The translations under genes were made by a program, and so were the position numbers. A DNA stretch of 64,000 bases from Rickettsia endosymbiont of Gonocerus acuteangulatus (GTDB taxonomy: Bacteria > Pseudomonadota > Alphaproteobacteria > Rickettsiales > Rickettsiaceae): assembly GCF_964026435.1 (NCBI RefSeq), contig NZ_OZ032147.1, positions 1,240,001 to 1,304,000 of the forward strand, read 5' to 3'. This document shows, in pieces, positions 48,615-58,050 of the stretch. The notes under the pieces are model-generated. The model was not told the origin of the DNA and made no database searches. It saw only the letters and a list, made by a program, of their open reading frames with translations. Numbering within the stretch: the first letter of the stretch is position 1; each line of letters starts with the position of its first letter.

Positions 48615-50129
48615 TCACTTACACAACTCAGTATATTCTTTATTCAACTTTACAATATCCCAAATCCATAAGCTAATCATAACTATAAAAATTACTAATA
48701 GATATATTATTATAGAGTCAAAAGTAGCCGTTGGAATGATTATAAATATTAAAGACTGAATAAATGCACCGAGTGATTTACCAAATTTTGTACCTATTAC
48801 CTCCACGGCAGCTTTACCCTTAGTTCTAAGTTCAAGCGATAAAGGTATATACGCCATTTCTTTTGTTGAATCAAAGAGTGAGTATTTAGATGATTTACTC
48901 AGGATATTTTGAATTGCTCCAACAATTATTGCTGCATATAAAAGGTTAAAATTACCAAAACATGAACCTATTTCTTCGATAAAGATTATGAAAATAAAAA
49001 ACATTAAACCGGTTATAGATAACATAATAGGTGTTAATAATGCAGAAACAAACCAACCTAGTCTTCTAAGGATGTTGCTGCCTATTATCATAAAAGTGAC
49101 GCATGATATACCCATCAAAATATTAAATCTGCCCATAAAATGAACATAATCTATAGTACTTGGATATAGTTCTTTTACTTTTGCTTTCCAAGGTCCTTCT
49201 ACGATATTAATCAACAATCCATAACAGATTATTAATAAGGCAATACGACCTATATATTTTGAATTAATTACTAGCTTAATACTTTCCAAAACTGAAAGTT
49301 TAGTTTTTGTTTTAGCCTTAACTTTCTTTGAATCTAAAACATTTATAGAATCAGTCAAAATAAATTTATTTATTATTCTAAATAGCAGCATAGAAATAAT
49401 ACCCGCTGCAACAATTATTGACATAATAGGTTGTAACATCTCAGTTGTTTGAGAGGTCAAATTAATTGAAGCATCAAAAGAATTTGGTAATAATTCAGGA
49501 TTGATTATTTTGTTACCTGAGAAAAATACCAAAACGCTACCTGCAAGTATTAGTCCCATATTACCAACCATCCCCAGGACTGGATAAAATCTTTTTGCTT
49601 TATTAGTATCAAAAATATGGTTAGCAAACTGCCAAAACATTAAGTTTATAACTACAGCACTCCATAACTCTGCAAAGATATACATAAGCCCATAACTCCA
49701 TTTACTGGCTATTTTAATAAACCATTTGAAGTTAGGATAAGATGTTATCAAGCTACTTATTATTTCATCATTAGGATGATAAGCTTCTTGATTTGGATAA
49801 ATAATATAAGCAAAAAATAAGAAGAATAATAAAAAGCTACCAACTATAATGTAAAAAACATATTCAAAATTGAATTTATTACTGAGCTTAACGTAAAGTA
49901 TTGTAAAGATCACGCATGAGGGTAATACTAGCCATAATTTTAAAAAGCTAATAATCTCTGCTCCCATAGAGGGTACTACTAAGCTATCCTTTATAGAACG
50001 CAATGCTCCGAAATTGAAAAGAATACATAGCATCATTAATGCCATAGGTATGAAAAGCTTTAATTCCTTTCTTTCTATTGGCCAAATTATTTCCTTAACT
50101 TTCTCAAAAAAGGTTTTGGGCGGCAACAT
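48615..50129 (-). CDS. tlcB: Tlc-family nucleotide translocase (Tlc2-like)
   Basis: 504 residues, 11-12 membrane helices. This is the plastid/parasite-type ATP/ADP exchanger family unique to obligate intracellular bacteria and plastids. KLFIPMALMMLCILFNFGAL (TM1), LRSIKDSLVVPSMGAE, FKWFIKIASKWSYGLMYI, FWQFANHIFDTNKAKRFYP and KYSLFDSTKEMAYIPL (conserved late motif) are all present. From memory it fits the Tlc2 paralogue best; transported nucleotide unknown for that paralogue. Complete. Confidence 0.9.
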   Translation of the reverse strand: MLPPKTFFEKVKEIIWPIERKELKLFIPMALMMLCILFNFGALRSIKDSLVVPSMGAEIISFLKLWLVLPSCVIFTILYVKLSNKFNFEYVFYIIVGSFLLFFLFFAYIIYPNQEAYHPNDEIISSLITSYPNFKWFIKIASKWSYGLMYIFAELWSAVVINLMFWQFANHIFDTNKAKRFYPVLGMVGNMGLILAGSVLVFFSGNKIINPELLPNSFDASINLTSQTTEMLQPIMSIIVAAGIISMLLFRIINKFILTDSINVLDSKKVKAKTKTKLSVLESIKLVINSKYIGRIALLIICYGLLINIVEGPWKAKVKELYPSTIDYVHFMGRFNILMGISCVTFMIIGSNILRRLGWFVSALLTPIMLSITGLMFFIFIIFIEEIGSCFGNFNLLYAAIIVGAIQNILSKSSKYSLFDSTKEMAYIPLSLELRTKGKAAVEVIGTKFGKSLGAFIQSLIFIIIPTATFDSIIIYLLVIFIVMISLWIWDIVKLNKEYTELCK

Positions 50130-50224
50130 TTATATTGTAACCTTACATAAAAATTAAATTAAATTCTGTGAATTTTTTTAAATATTCATAGAATCTAAAC
50201 TTTTAAATCTCTTACTCATTAAAG

Positions 50225-51817
50225 TCAATTAAAATCTTTATTGCCCCAAGGAGTAAACTCTCTATATCGCCAATAATATTTTTTAATTTCTTGATACTTT
50301 TCTAAAATATCTTTCGTCCATTTTGTTTGATCATTATTCCATGGTTTCTTTTTACCAGCATAATGCATAATAAAATATGAAAAATAAGTATCTCTATCTA
50401 TAAAGTAGGTATAAAAATTCCATCTCATAGATAATGGATATATATAATTATGAAAAGCAATATTCAATAAATCTTGATCAGGGAAAGCAAAACTACATTT
50501 TGAATTATGCATCGCATCTAAAACCATATTCTTTGCTTGCTTTTCACGCATATTTTGTAGATTTAAAAATACTATACCACTATTTTTATAAAAATTATTT
50601 ATTTTCCTATTACATTCTTCTTCTACTTTTAAATTACAATAAGTAAGAGCCGTATCCATACTACCAGCAACTATATAGTTTGACATATCTAACTTTTTGA
50701 AAGAATTTAAATCACGCAACACAATAATATCGGCATCGAGATATAATATAGACTCTAAATTTGGAAAGACTTGATCAAAATATAACCTATACATTACTAA
50801 AGGAGGCCACATATCCGAAAATTCTATTTTTTTATTAGCTAAATTCAAATCTAATACATTTTCAGGAAAAGGAACAAAATCTATAGAATAGTCCCTTATA
50901 TGTTTCATGGAAGCTAATTTTTCCATTGATTCTTCTGTAAGCGAATCGTTTGGATTCATCACAATATGAAATTTATAAAAACTATCTAGATCACTATTTA
51001 TTAAACTTGAAGCAATAACCGTCGCAGCATGCTGAGCAAACTTATCATTAATAATTAACGCTATATCCAATATATTATCTTGTTTAATACCAGTTAACTT
51101 AATTACATTTTGTATTTCCTCTATGGCAAGCTTATAATCAAACTCTATATCCTGCTCATTAAGTGAAGGTCTACCAAGTAGGTGAATCATGCTAAGCCTA
51201 TACAAACATCTTGCTGTAAGCTCAGCTATATTAAGAGAAATTAGACTTTTTAGAGCAGGAATTTCATCTTTTGTATAACCGCTAAAATATTTTATTAAGT
51301 CAGAATCATTTTTTATATTCAAATGTTCTTTTACTTCTTTTTCATAACCTGAAATTATTAATTTTGCTAAATTAATCGCAGCATTTTTAGTATATAAAGT
51401 ATCAAGACCATAACTACCATTCTTAATTGCTTTATATTTCTCTACTAAAGTAGCATCCTCACCCGAATATAGCTGCAGCAAACAATCATAACCTTTTGCG
51501 ACTTCTAAACGTACCTTTCCGTCTTCTATTTTAAAAGTACAAATTTTTTCTAATTTTACCTTATCTTTAACGCTTAACGGCTTATCTTCTAGCTTCTCAA
51601 GTGCTGAATTAAAGCTGAATAGATCTTCACGCATAATACTATAAAACTTTTGATAGCTATAGGTAGAGATATCCCTAATACAATAATTTTCTGAATGCAT
51701 TTTATAATTACTCGTAAAAAATCCTATAATAACTATAAACATTATTAAAATTAGAAGAAGTAACAGAGGAATTTTAATGGTAACAAAAATATTTTTTTTA
51801 GACCTTTTTTTAAACAT
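50225..51817 (-). CDS. Glycosyltransferase family 8, membrane anchored
   Basis: 530 residues: N-terminal anchor (about 14-35), a helical roughly 220-residue region of unknown role, then a GT8 domain from about 245 (HAATVIASSLINSDLDSFYKFHIV). It has the DxD motif ILYLDADIIVLRDL (about 353-366), NSGIVFLNL, and FPDQDLLNIAF. Related to LgtC/GlgA-like retaining galactosyl- or glucosyltransferases. It stands alone. The N-terminal extension makes it longer than the usual 300. Confidence 0.88.
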   Translation of the reverse strand: MFKKRSKKNIFVTIKIPLLLLLILIMFIVIIGFFTSNYKMHSENYCIRDISTYSYQKFYSIMREDLFSFNSALEKLEDKPLSVKDKVKLEKICTFKIEDGKVRLEVAKGYDCLLQLYSGEDATLVEKYKAIKNGSYGLDTLYTKNAAINLAKLIISGYEKEVKEHLNIKNDSDLIKYFSGYTKDEIPALKSLISLNIAELTARCLYRLSMIHLLGRPSLNEQDIEFDYKLAIEEIQNVIKLTGIKQDNILDIALIINDKFAQHAATVIASSLINSDLDSFYKFHIVMNPNDSLTEESMEKLASMKHIRDYSIDFVPFPENVLDLNLANKKIEFSDMWPPLVMYRLYFDQVFPNLESILYLDADIIVLRDLNSFKKLDMSNYIVAGSMDTALTYCNLKVEEECNRKINNFYKNSGIVFLNLQNMREKQAKNMVLDAMHNSKCSFAFPDQDLLNIAFHNYIYPLSMRWNFYTYFIDRDTYFSYFIMHYAGKKKPWNNDQTKWTKDILEKYQEIKKYYWRYREFTPWGNKDFN

Positions 51818-51951
51818 TTAAATTTATAACTAATTAGTTTAAAAGAATTTATCAACTAATAATAAAACCCGCAATAATTATATTAGATTATTTAGCTATT
51901 TTCATTTATTATTTATAATTCTAGGCGTTATTTATAACAATTAAAAACAAT

Positions 51952-53184
51952 ATGTCACGTAGTTTATCTATTATTTGGTTATTTGGACTTATTGGCGGCT
52001 TTAACTTAATGATTACCGGTAATACATTAAATTATTGGCTTGCTAAAGAAAATATATCTTTGCAAACGATAGGCTTATTATCACTTATAACTTTGCCCTA
52101 CTCTATCAATTTTTTATTTGCACCAATTTTCGATAGTTTAAAGATTAAATATTTAGACAAAATTTTTGGTCATAGATTATCTTGGATTTGCTTAACTTCC
52201 ATAGCACTAGTATTTTTTGTATATATTTTAAGCTTTTTAAATCCTTCTGATAATTTATTATTATTTGCCTCTATCTCATTGATTATTTCATTTTTCAGCT
52301 CTATGCAAGATACTATATTAAGTGCTTTTAGAACAGAAATAGTTAATAAGGAATCTCTTGGTTTTGCTTCAGGAATATATATATTTGGTTACCGATTCGG
52401 TATGCTTCTTGCAAACTCAGGAGCTATATATTTATCTATATATTTAACGTTCAACGAAATATACAAAATTTTTGCAATTTTAATATTTATTTATCTTATT
52501 TTACTTATAGTTGGTGTAAAATATTGCAGATTTAATCAAAATAAATATATAGAACAAACCACAAATAATAGTGATGGCATTTTTGCTTATATAAGGAATA
52601 TTCTGAAACCGATAGGCTCTATCTCTTTTATTATCCTCATATTAGTCTTCCTAGTATTATATAGATTACCCGACAATTTTATTCACGTCATGATCAACCC
52701 GTTTTTACTTCATTTAAATTATGATGCTTTTGAAATAGCGAGTGTCGGGAAGTTTTGGGGAGTTATGGGGGCTATTGTTGGAGGATTGCTCGGCGGTTTT
52801 ATCATGAAGAAAAAGAATATATTAGATAGCATACTACTATTTGGTATTATTCATGCTTTAGCTCATATATTATTTATTATTCTTAAAATATACGGAAAAA
52901 ATTCTACACTATTATTTATTACAATAGGAGCGGAAAGTATTACGGGTGGTATGACGATGACAGCTTATATCGCTTTTATTTCATCATTATGTCAAGGCAA
53001 GTTTCGTGCTACGCAATATTCATTCTTTTCATCAATGATGGGAATCTCAAGATCAATTTTTCCAATAATTTCAGGTTATATAGTAGTAAATTTTGGCTGG
53101 CAAAATTTCTTTTTATTTACTACTATTATAACTATCCCATCTTTGTTAGTATTATTAAAAATAAAAAATAAATTACAGCAATGA
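51952..53184 (+). CDS. AmpG-like MFS transporter
   Basis: 410 residues, 12 helices. GNTLNYWLAKENISLQTIGLLSL and LPYSINFLFAPIFDS fit the AmpG branch, which imports muropeptides (GlcNAc-anhydroMurNAc-peptides) for peptidoglycan recycling. Rickettsia keep several AmpG paralogues, which may have other substrates. The stop overlaps the next start (ATGA). Confidence 0.85.
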   Translation: MSRSLSIIWLFGLIGGFNLMITGNTLNYWLAKENISLQTIGLLSLITLPYSINFLFAPIFDSLKIKYLDKIFGHRLSWICLTSIALVFFVYILSFLNPSDNLLLFASISLIISFFSSMQDTILSAFRTEIVNKESLGFASGIYIFGYRFGMLLANSGAIYLSIYLTFNEIYKIFAILIFIYLILLIVGVKYCRFNQNKYIEQTTNNSDGIFAYIRNILKPIGSISFIILILVFLVLYRLPDNFIHVMINPFLLHLNYDAFEIASVGKFWGVMGAIVGGLLGGFIMKKKNILDSILLFGIIHALAHILFIILKIYGKNSTLLFITIGAESITGGMTMTAYIAFISSLCQGKFRATQYSFFSSMMGISRSIFPIISGYIVVNFGWQNFFLFTTIITIPSLLVLLKIKNKLQQ

Positions 53185-53816
53185 ATGATATTTTAATTAT
53201 TTTCTTACATGCAATAATTTTACTTTCATCCTCGATTATACAAAGTATTTTTATACTAAACCAAAGTGCAAAATATTGCAGCTTTAAAAAAGCTCTACCT
53301 AGTATGATCGCTGCTTGCATAAGTTATAGCATTATCATATACATAATTATCTTTAATACTGAGTTCTTGTTTATTTATATGCTATGGTTCATAGCGATAC
53401 CTATTTTTATAATTGGATTTATTTTATGTATATGGGCTATAATACTTGGCATCAATCATATTTTAATTCAATAAACATCCCTGAATCGGTTTCTATTCAA
53501 AAGCTATTTTTAGAACCTGTATATAGTATATATATTAGTATTATCAATATTTAATCCTTTCATTCTAGATATGCTAAATACAGTTCTCTATAAATATCAA
53601 GATTATAATACTAAAGTAATATATATACTTATACCTATCTATCTATGGTTTTTATTATTATCAATAATTGGTTATAATATTAGAAAACTAAGTAAAGGGG
53701 CTATAATTTTAAAAATACTTAATAAGGTAGGAGCTATAACAATTTGGGGAATAGCACTAATATATTTACCGCAAACAGTAATTACTATAAAATCTTGGAT
53801 ACATTGGTTAATTTAA
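53181..53816 (+). pseudogene. LysE-type exporter, degraded tandem copy
   Basis: Two fragments: 53181-53474 starts MNDILIIFLHAIILLSSSII and follows the first 100 residues of the intact neighbour, and 53571-53816 carries the last part with IGYNIRKLSKGAIILKILNK. The middle is missing or scrambled. Similarity to 53818-54456 in order and spacing shows an old tandem duplication with one copy decayed. Confidence 0.8.
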
Positions 53817-53817
53817 A

Positions 53818-54456
53818 ATGAACGAAATATTAAATGCATTTTTTCATGCAATACTCTTAGCACTTGGCTTAATTGTACCTTTAGGAGTGCAGAATATTTT
53901 TATATTTAATCAAGGAGCTACACAGCAAAAGCTTCAAAAAGTTTTACCTAGTATAATATCTGCTTCTATATGCGACACTATTCTTATCTGCTCTGCCGTT
54001 TTTGGTTTGTCTTTAATAATTTTTGAAATCCCTGCTCTAAAACTTGCTATATTTATCTTAGGATTTATTTTTTTATTATATATGGGATATAATACTTGGA
54101 ATCAGCCACCTCTTGATCTTACTAATACCTCAAACGCACTTTCAGCTAAAAAACAGATTCTATTTGCTATATCAGTATCAATATTAAATCCACATGCAAT
54201 TATGGATACAATAGTAGTAATAGGTACAAGTAGCCTAAAATATGAGGGACTTACAAAAACTGTATTTACTTTAACTTGTGTGCTTGTATCTTGGATATGG
54301 TTTTTCTCTTTAGGTTTTGCTGGTTATAATATTAGAAAGCTGAATAAAAGTAGCACAATTTTAGCTATAGTTAATAAAATAGCAGCTATTATAATTTGGG
54401 CAGTAGCTATTTATATAGGAATACAAATATTATATGAAGTCGGTTTTATTAACTAG
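53818..54456 (+). CDS. LysE/ArgO-family amino acid exporter
   Basis: 212 residues, six helices. LALGLIVPLGVQNIFIFNQG (about 16-35) is the LysE signature, with SILNPHAIMDTIVVIGTSS (about 121-139) in the second half. Probably exports basic amino acids or similar solutes. Its 3' end overlaps hemD by 23 nt. Confidence 0.88.
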   Translation: MNEILNAFFHAILLALGLIVPLGVQNIFIFNQGATQQKLQKVLPSIISASICDTILICSAVFGLSLIIFEIPALKLAIFILGFIFLLYMGYNTWNQPPLDLTNTSNALSAKKQILFAISVSILNPHAIMDTIVVIGTSSLKYEGLTKTVFTLTCVLVSWIWFFSLGFAGYNIRKLNKSSTILAIVNKIAAIIIWAVAIYIGIQILYEVGFIN

Positions 54457-55108
54457 AAGCTGGGAAGCTAATTTAGAAACTACTCAGGAAATAGGTAAAT
54501 ATTTTCATTATATTAACTGCCCTGTAATTAAGTATAAAACTCTAGATTTTGACATTAATATTTTAAAAAACTACTCAAATATAATAATAACTAGCAAATA
54601 CGCCGCCACAATTATTACTGAATATGAATTAAATCATAACATTTGGGTAGTGGGTAATAAATCAAAACAATTACTAAAAAATAAAGGTTTAAAAATAGCC
54701 TATGCCGGTAAAAACGTCGATGATTTGATGCAGCATTTTCTGGCTGATTTGTATGAACAAGCTATATATCTATCTTCAAACGAAATCACTAAAGATTTGC
54801 CTGATAAAATAAAACGTTATATTATTTATAATGTAGAATATTTAAATGATCTTCCATTATCTGTTGTAAAAGAACTTAAAAATTCTGTTGATTTTATTTT
54901 ACTTTATTCTCAAAATAGTGCTAAGACTCTGTTAAAGTTATTGAGTGAAAATAATTTATTAGAATATTTACAAAATAGTTTAGTTATAGCTATAAGTTCA
55001 AAAGTTGCAAATATAGTTAGACCTTTTTTTAAAAATGTGGTTTATTGTGATGACCAAAATCCTAACGATTTAATCAAATTATTATTTGATAATGCAAAAA
55101 TTCAATAG
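54434..55108 (+). CDS. hemD: Uroporphyrinogen-III synthase
   Basis: 224 residues, two-lobed HemD fold with low conservation: KSVLLTRSWEANLETTQEI start, IIITSKYAATII (about 54-65), LLYSQNSAKTLLKLL (about 155-169), and VIAISSKVANIV near 185. It closes hydroxymethylbilane to uroporphyrinogen III. Followed directly by the mitofilin-like and HemY-like genes, an arrangement conserved in alphaproteobacteria, which strengthens the call. Confidence 0.88.
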   Translation: MKSVLLTRSWEANLETTQEIGKYFHYINCPVIKYKTLDFDINILKNYSNIIITSKYAATIITEYELNHNIWVVGNKSKQLLKNKGLKIAYAGKNVDDLMQHFLADLYEQAIYLSSNEITKDLPDKIKRYIIYNVEYLNDLPLSVVKELKNSVDFILLYSQNSAKTLLKLLSENNLLEYLQNSLVIAISSKVANIVRPFFKNVVYCDDQNPNDLIKLLFDNAKIQ

Positions 55109-55769
55109 TTTATTTAAAAGCAGAAATATCTTTTTTATAGCGATAGTAATATTTACTTTATCTTCCTTCACGCTTTATAATAATAGGAACGATATTTTAA
55201 AATTATTTAAAAGAGAAAATAAAAATTTAAGTCAAACTCTTGATGTCCCAGAGGATATTGAAACAAATATTACAGAAGTAGTAAAAGAAGAAGCACCTTT
55301 GCTATCTACTAAAACATTTTTTAATTATATAGATTCCTTAAAATTTCCTGAAGCTCCTACTGCTGCATTAGAACAAAAACCTGAGCCTCAGCAAAAAATA
55401 TATTCACCTGATTATATTCATTATCTGCTAAATGCAAATTTGTTAACATATAATTTCTTACAAGATCAGGAATATAGTAAAGAATTAACAGTATTAAAAT
55501 CCCTGCCGCTACCTCAGGAAATAAAAAATATTTTAGCAAATTTAGAAGAGTATAATAATAATTACCTTATTTCTAAATCTGAAAGAGTAGAAGTAATTTT
55601 CCCATTAAATCATAAATGGCTTGAAAAATTTGTTAAAATTGAGAAAAAACCTTCTAGTATAACTATAAAAGAACAAGATAAATCATTGATCCTAGAAAAA
55701 TTAAAATATCTAATTAATTTTCTTTATTCAGAAAAATTTATGCAGGAGTTTATAAATAAAGATGTTTAG
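55092..55769 (+). CDS. Mitofilin/Mic60-like inner membrane protein (short)
   Basis: 225 residues from the ATG at 55092 (the frame opens two codons before with TTG). N-terminal anchor IFFIAIVIFTLSSFTLY (about 13-29), a Pro/Glu-rich linker, then a helical C-terminal part. In other alphaproteobacteria the gene between hemD and hemY is the Mic60 homologue that shapes intracytoplasmic membranes. Here it is short and the mitofilin signature is weak, so the identity rests largely on position and topology. Confidence 0.6.
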   Translation: MQKFNSLFKSRNIFFIAIVIFTLSSFTLYNNRNDILKLFKRENKNLSQTLDVPEDIETNITEVVKEEAPLLSTKTFFNYIDSLKFPEAPTAALEQKPEPQQKIYSPDYIHYLLNANLLTYNFLQDQEYSKELTVLKSLPLPQEIKNILANLEEYNNNYLISKSERVEVIFPLNHKWLEKFVKIEKKPSSITIKEQDKSLILEKLKYLINFLYSEKFMQEFINKDV

Positions 55770-56733
55770 ATTATTATTAATATGTGCTGCTCTTTTTCTT
55801 CTTTATTTTGGCTTTACCTTAACGCAGAGCTTTGATTCAAAGGTCTTTATTAGTTTATATAATTATAATATTGAAACTACTTTTTTCTTTAGTCTAATTA
55901 GCTTGATTCTATTAATAGTATTTGGTTTTATTGCCATAAAATTTTTAGTATTAATTATCGACTTACCAATTAAGATACATAATATTTTCAGTAATCGTAA
56001 AATTAATAATGATAGATATTCATTAGTTCTAGCCTTTGCAAAATATATTACTGGTAATAAAGCTAAAGCAGGCTCTATTGCCCGCAAGAATTCATCTTGT
56101 GAAAATTTAAAAGAATTTCATAACTTAATTTTAGCCGAAACCGAAGAGGATATAGATAAGAAAATCACTTATTTGCAAAATCTTTCTAAATCAAAAGAAT
56201 TTGCTTTTTATAGCAATAAAAATTTAGCCAGACTTTATTACGATAAAGGACTTTATAAAGAAGCTGAGAATTATGCTATTAAAGCTTATAATTCAAATGA
56301 ATATGATGCAGATAATTTAGTTACTTTAGCTTATTGTTACGGACAACTTGCTTTATGGTCTAAATTTACTTTTATCACAAATAAAATTGCCAAGCTTCAT
56401 AAAGCTATACCTATTTCAGATACTTTAAAGATTGCTGATTACTATTTGCTGGCAAATGATGCAGAATATTTGGAGTCGGCTATAAATACAAATTTCGTAA
56501 ACATCCCTCTGCTAGAACTTTATTTGAATTCAAATAATAATCTGAATGATAAGAAAAAGATCAAAATATTGAAAGATGCTTTTCAGATTATGCCGTCTCT
56601 AGAAATAGTAAAGCTCTTTAAAAAATTCACTACCCTATCAGACGAACAAGTTTATGAAGAATTAACAAAAGATTTAGATGCCAAAAAAGATGAGATATTA
56701 ATTTTGGCATTAAAATCTTATTTAGAACTGTAG
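55762..56733 (+). CDS. hemY: HemY-like TPR membrane protein
   Basis: 323 residues: two N-terminal helices (about 2-20 and 40-62) of the HemY_N domain, then TPR-like helices (NKNLARLYYDKGLYKEAENYAIKAY, about 155-179). The role in heme synthesis is uncertain even in E. coli. The start overlaps the previous gene by 8 nt. Last gene of the hemD operon. Confidence 0.82.
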   Translation: MFRLLLICAALFLLYFGFTLTQSFDSKVFISLYNYNIETTFFFSLISLILLIVFGFIAIKFLVLIIDLPIKIHNIFSNRKINNDRYSLVLAFAKYITGNKAKAGSIARKNSSCENLKEFHNLILAETEEDIDKKITYLQNLSKSKEFAFYSNKNLARLYYDKGLYKEAENYAIKAYNSNEYDADNLVTLAYCYGQLALWSKFTFITNKIAKLHKAIPISDTLKIADYYLLANDAEYLESAINTNFVNIPLLELYLNSNNNLNDKKKIKILKDAFQIMPSLEIVKLFKKFTTLSDEQVYEELTKDLDAKKDEILILALKSYLEL

Positions 56734-56844
56734 AAACGTCATTCTGGGAAAAATGCAGGCTTTGTTGCGTAGATCATTTTCCCTTGTCACCCCGTGGCTT
56801 GGGAACTAGATGACTACCTTAGGGCGTTTTTCGATCCACGCAAT
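56734..56844. repeat. Composite palindromic repeat fragments (families B/C)
   Basis: CACCCCGTGGCTTGGGAACT and GGGCGTTTTTCGATCCACGC match repeats elsewhere (inverted at 45670-45690). The element continues beyond the IS701 insertion: ...GCAATAATG on the left and TTTTCCCGCCGCTGCTAAGA to GACATAG on the right were once contiguous. Confidence 0.6.
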
Positions 56845-56848
56845 AATG

Positions 56849-58007
56849 CAAAACTTACGCTATGAGTAAAAAAGTGATAAATTATTGTAAAAATAATCAA
56901 AACTTACGCTATGTTTGGTTCTAAATATCGTAAAGATGGAGAACGCAGCTGTTGTTGCATATAGTCATCTAAAAGCCCTAACTTTATTTGGTAAACCGTT
57001 TTACCGATTGTATTTGCAGTCCTTTTGAGAAATGCCCAAACTAAAAATGCCCAACTAATATGATTACGTTGAATACGCTGTTTCCTGCATTGACAACGTT
57101 CTATCCCAGTAAGTTGCTTAATTTCTCTGTGCATGCTCTCAATTACCCATCGAAAGCCACACTCATCTTGTGCAGCTTTAGAAGATTTGTGAGTTTTGTT
57201 ATTGGTAACAACATACTCAACTCTGTTGGTAGAAACAGTAAATTTAAACAAATTAACATGCTTATTTTTAGCAAAGCCTTTTATATGAATCTCTACTCCA
57301 TGCCTGATCTCTTCATCTGAAAATATCAACTCTTTTACAGCTTTATAAGGTTTAGAATCGTGTGTTTTACTAACGTTTCTATTGGCTTTAATAGGGGCAT
57401 AATAATATTTCCCCAGAGAGTCAACATGTTGCATAATTTTGTGTGTAGAATACCATGTGTCAAAAAGTACTGTTTGAAAAGGAATCTTCTTGCTATAAAC
57501 AGCATTATTTAACATGTTTAATAGGTGTTCTAGTTTTGTTGCTCCATCATGATCAGGTGCAAAAATTCGATAATCTATTACCCAAAACTTATTAATATCA
57601 GGGTTATAATATACCAGACTCACTACTCCTATACCTTTAGTAACTCTACCTGTAGCTCCACTGTACTGCGATCTTGCAATTTCTATTTGCTTCGTATTCC
57701 TTTTATTTAAAACCGTATCATCAAATATTGTATATCCATTAGATGAAAAAATAACATCATTCTTGATGTGTTCCCATAACAAAGAAGGTGTATATTTTTC
57801 ATTCCTTAAAAATCTATTAATAACATCATGACTACATTTCTTTGCATGTTCAGCGTAGTAGGTTAAACTATAATTCTTTTGGCTAACTATTAAAAATTGA
57901 CAATAATCTGTCCTATTAATTGGTATTGCTTGCAACTTTATCCTCTTTGACATGTTTAATTATTTTTACAATAATTTATCACTTTTTTACTCATAGCGTA
58001 AGTTTTG
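56849..58007 (-). mobile_element. IS701-like element, copy 1, with an extra inverted end
   Basis: The regular element is 56898-58007 (1110 bp) with 16-bp ends CAAAACTTACGCTATG/CATAGCGTAAGTTTTG. Immediately left of it, 56849-56897 repeats the other end's terminal 49 bp in inverse orientation. The 4-bp target duplication AATG (56845-56848 and 58008-58011) flanks the whole 1159-bp unit, so it moved in this enlarged form or was rearranged at insertion. Confidence 0.88.
56904..57953 (-). CDS. IS701-like (IS4 superfamily) DDE transposase
   Basis: 349 residues. Catalytic residues: TIFDDTVLNK (first Asp, about 76-85), TVLFDTWYST (second Asp, about 160-169), RWVIESMHREIKQLTG (Glu in the Y/W-x6-E context, about 275-290). 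Also CRKQRIQRNHI in the tail. The 4-bp target duplication agrees with IS701-type elements. Complete, therefore the likely source of transposase for copy 2 and the MITEs. Confidence 0.88.
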   Translation of the reverse strand: MSKRIKLQAIPINRTDYCQFLIVSQKNYSLTYYAEHAKKCSHDVINRFLRNEKYTPSLLWEHIKNDVIFSSNGYTIFDDTVLNKRNTKQIEIARSQYSGATGRVTKGIGVVSLVYYNPDINKFWVIDYRIFAPDHDGATKLEHLLNMLNNAVYSKKIPFQTVLFDTWYSTHKIMQHVDSLGKYYYAPIKANRNVSKTHDSKPYKAVKELIFSDEEIRHGVEIHIKGFAKNKHVNLFKFTVSTNRVEYVVTNNKTHKSSKAAQDECGFRWVIESMHREIKQLTGIERCQCRKQRIQRNHISWAFLVWAFLKRTANTIGKTVYQIKLGLLDDYMQQQLRSPSLRYLEPNIA

Positions 58008-58050
58008 AATGTTTTCCCGCCGCTGCTAAGAATGACATAGTTGGTGACAA

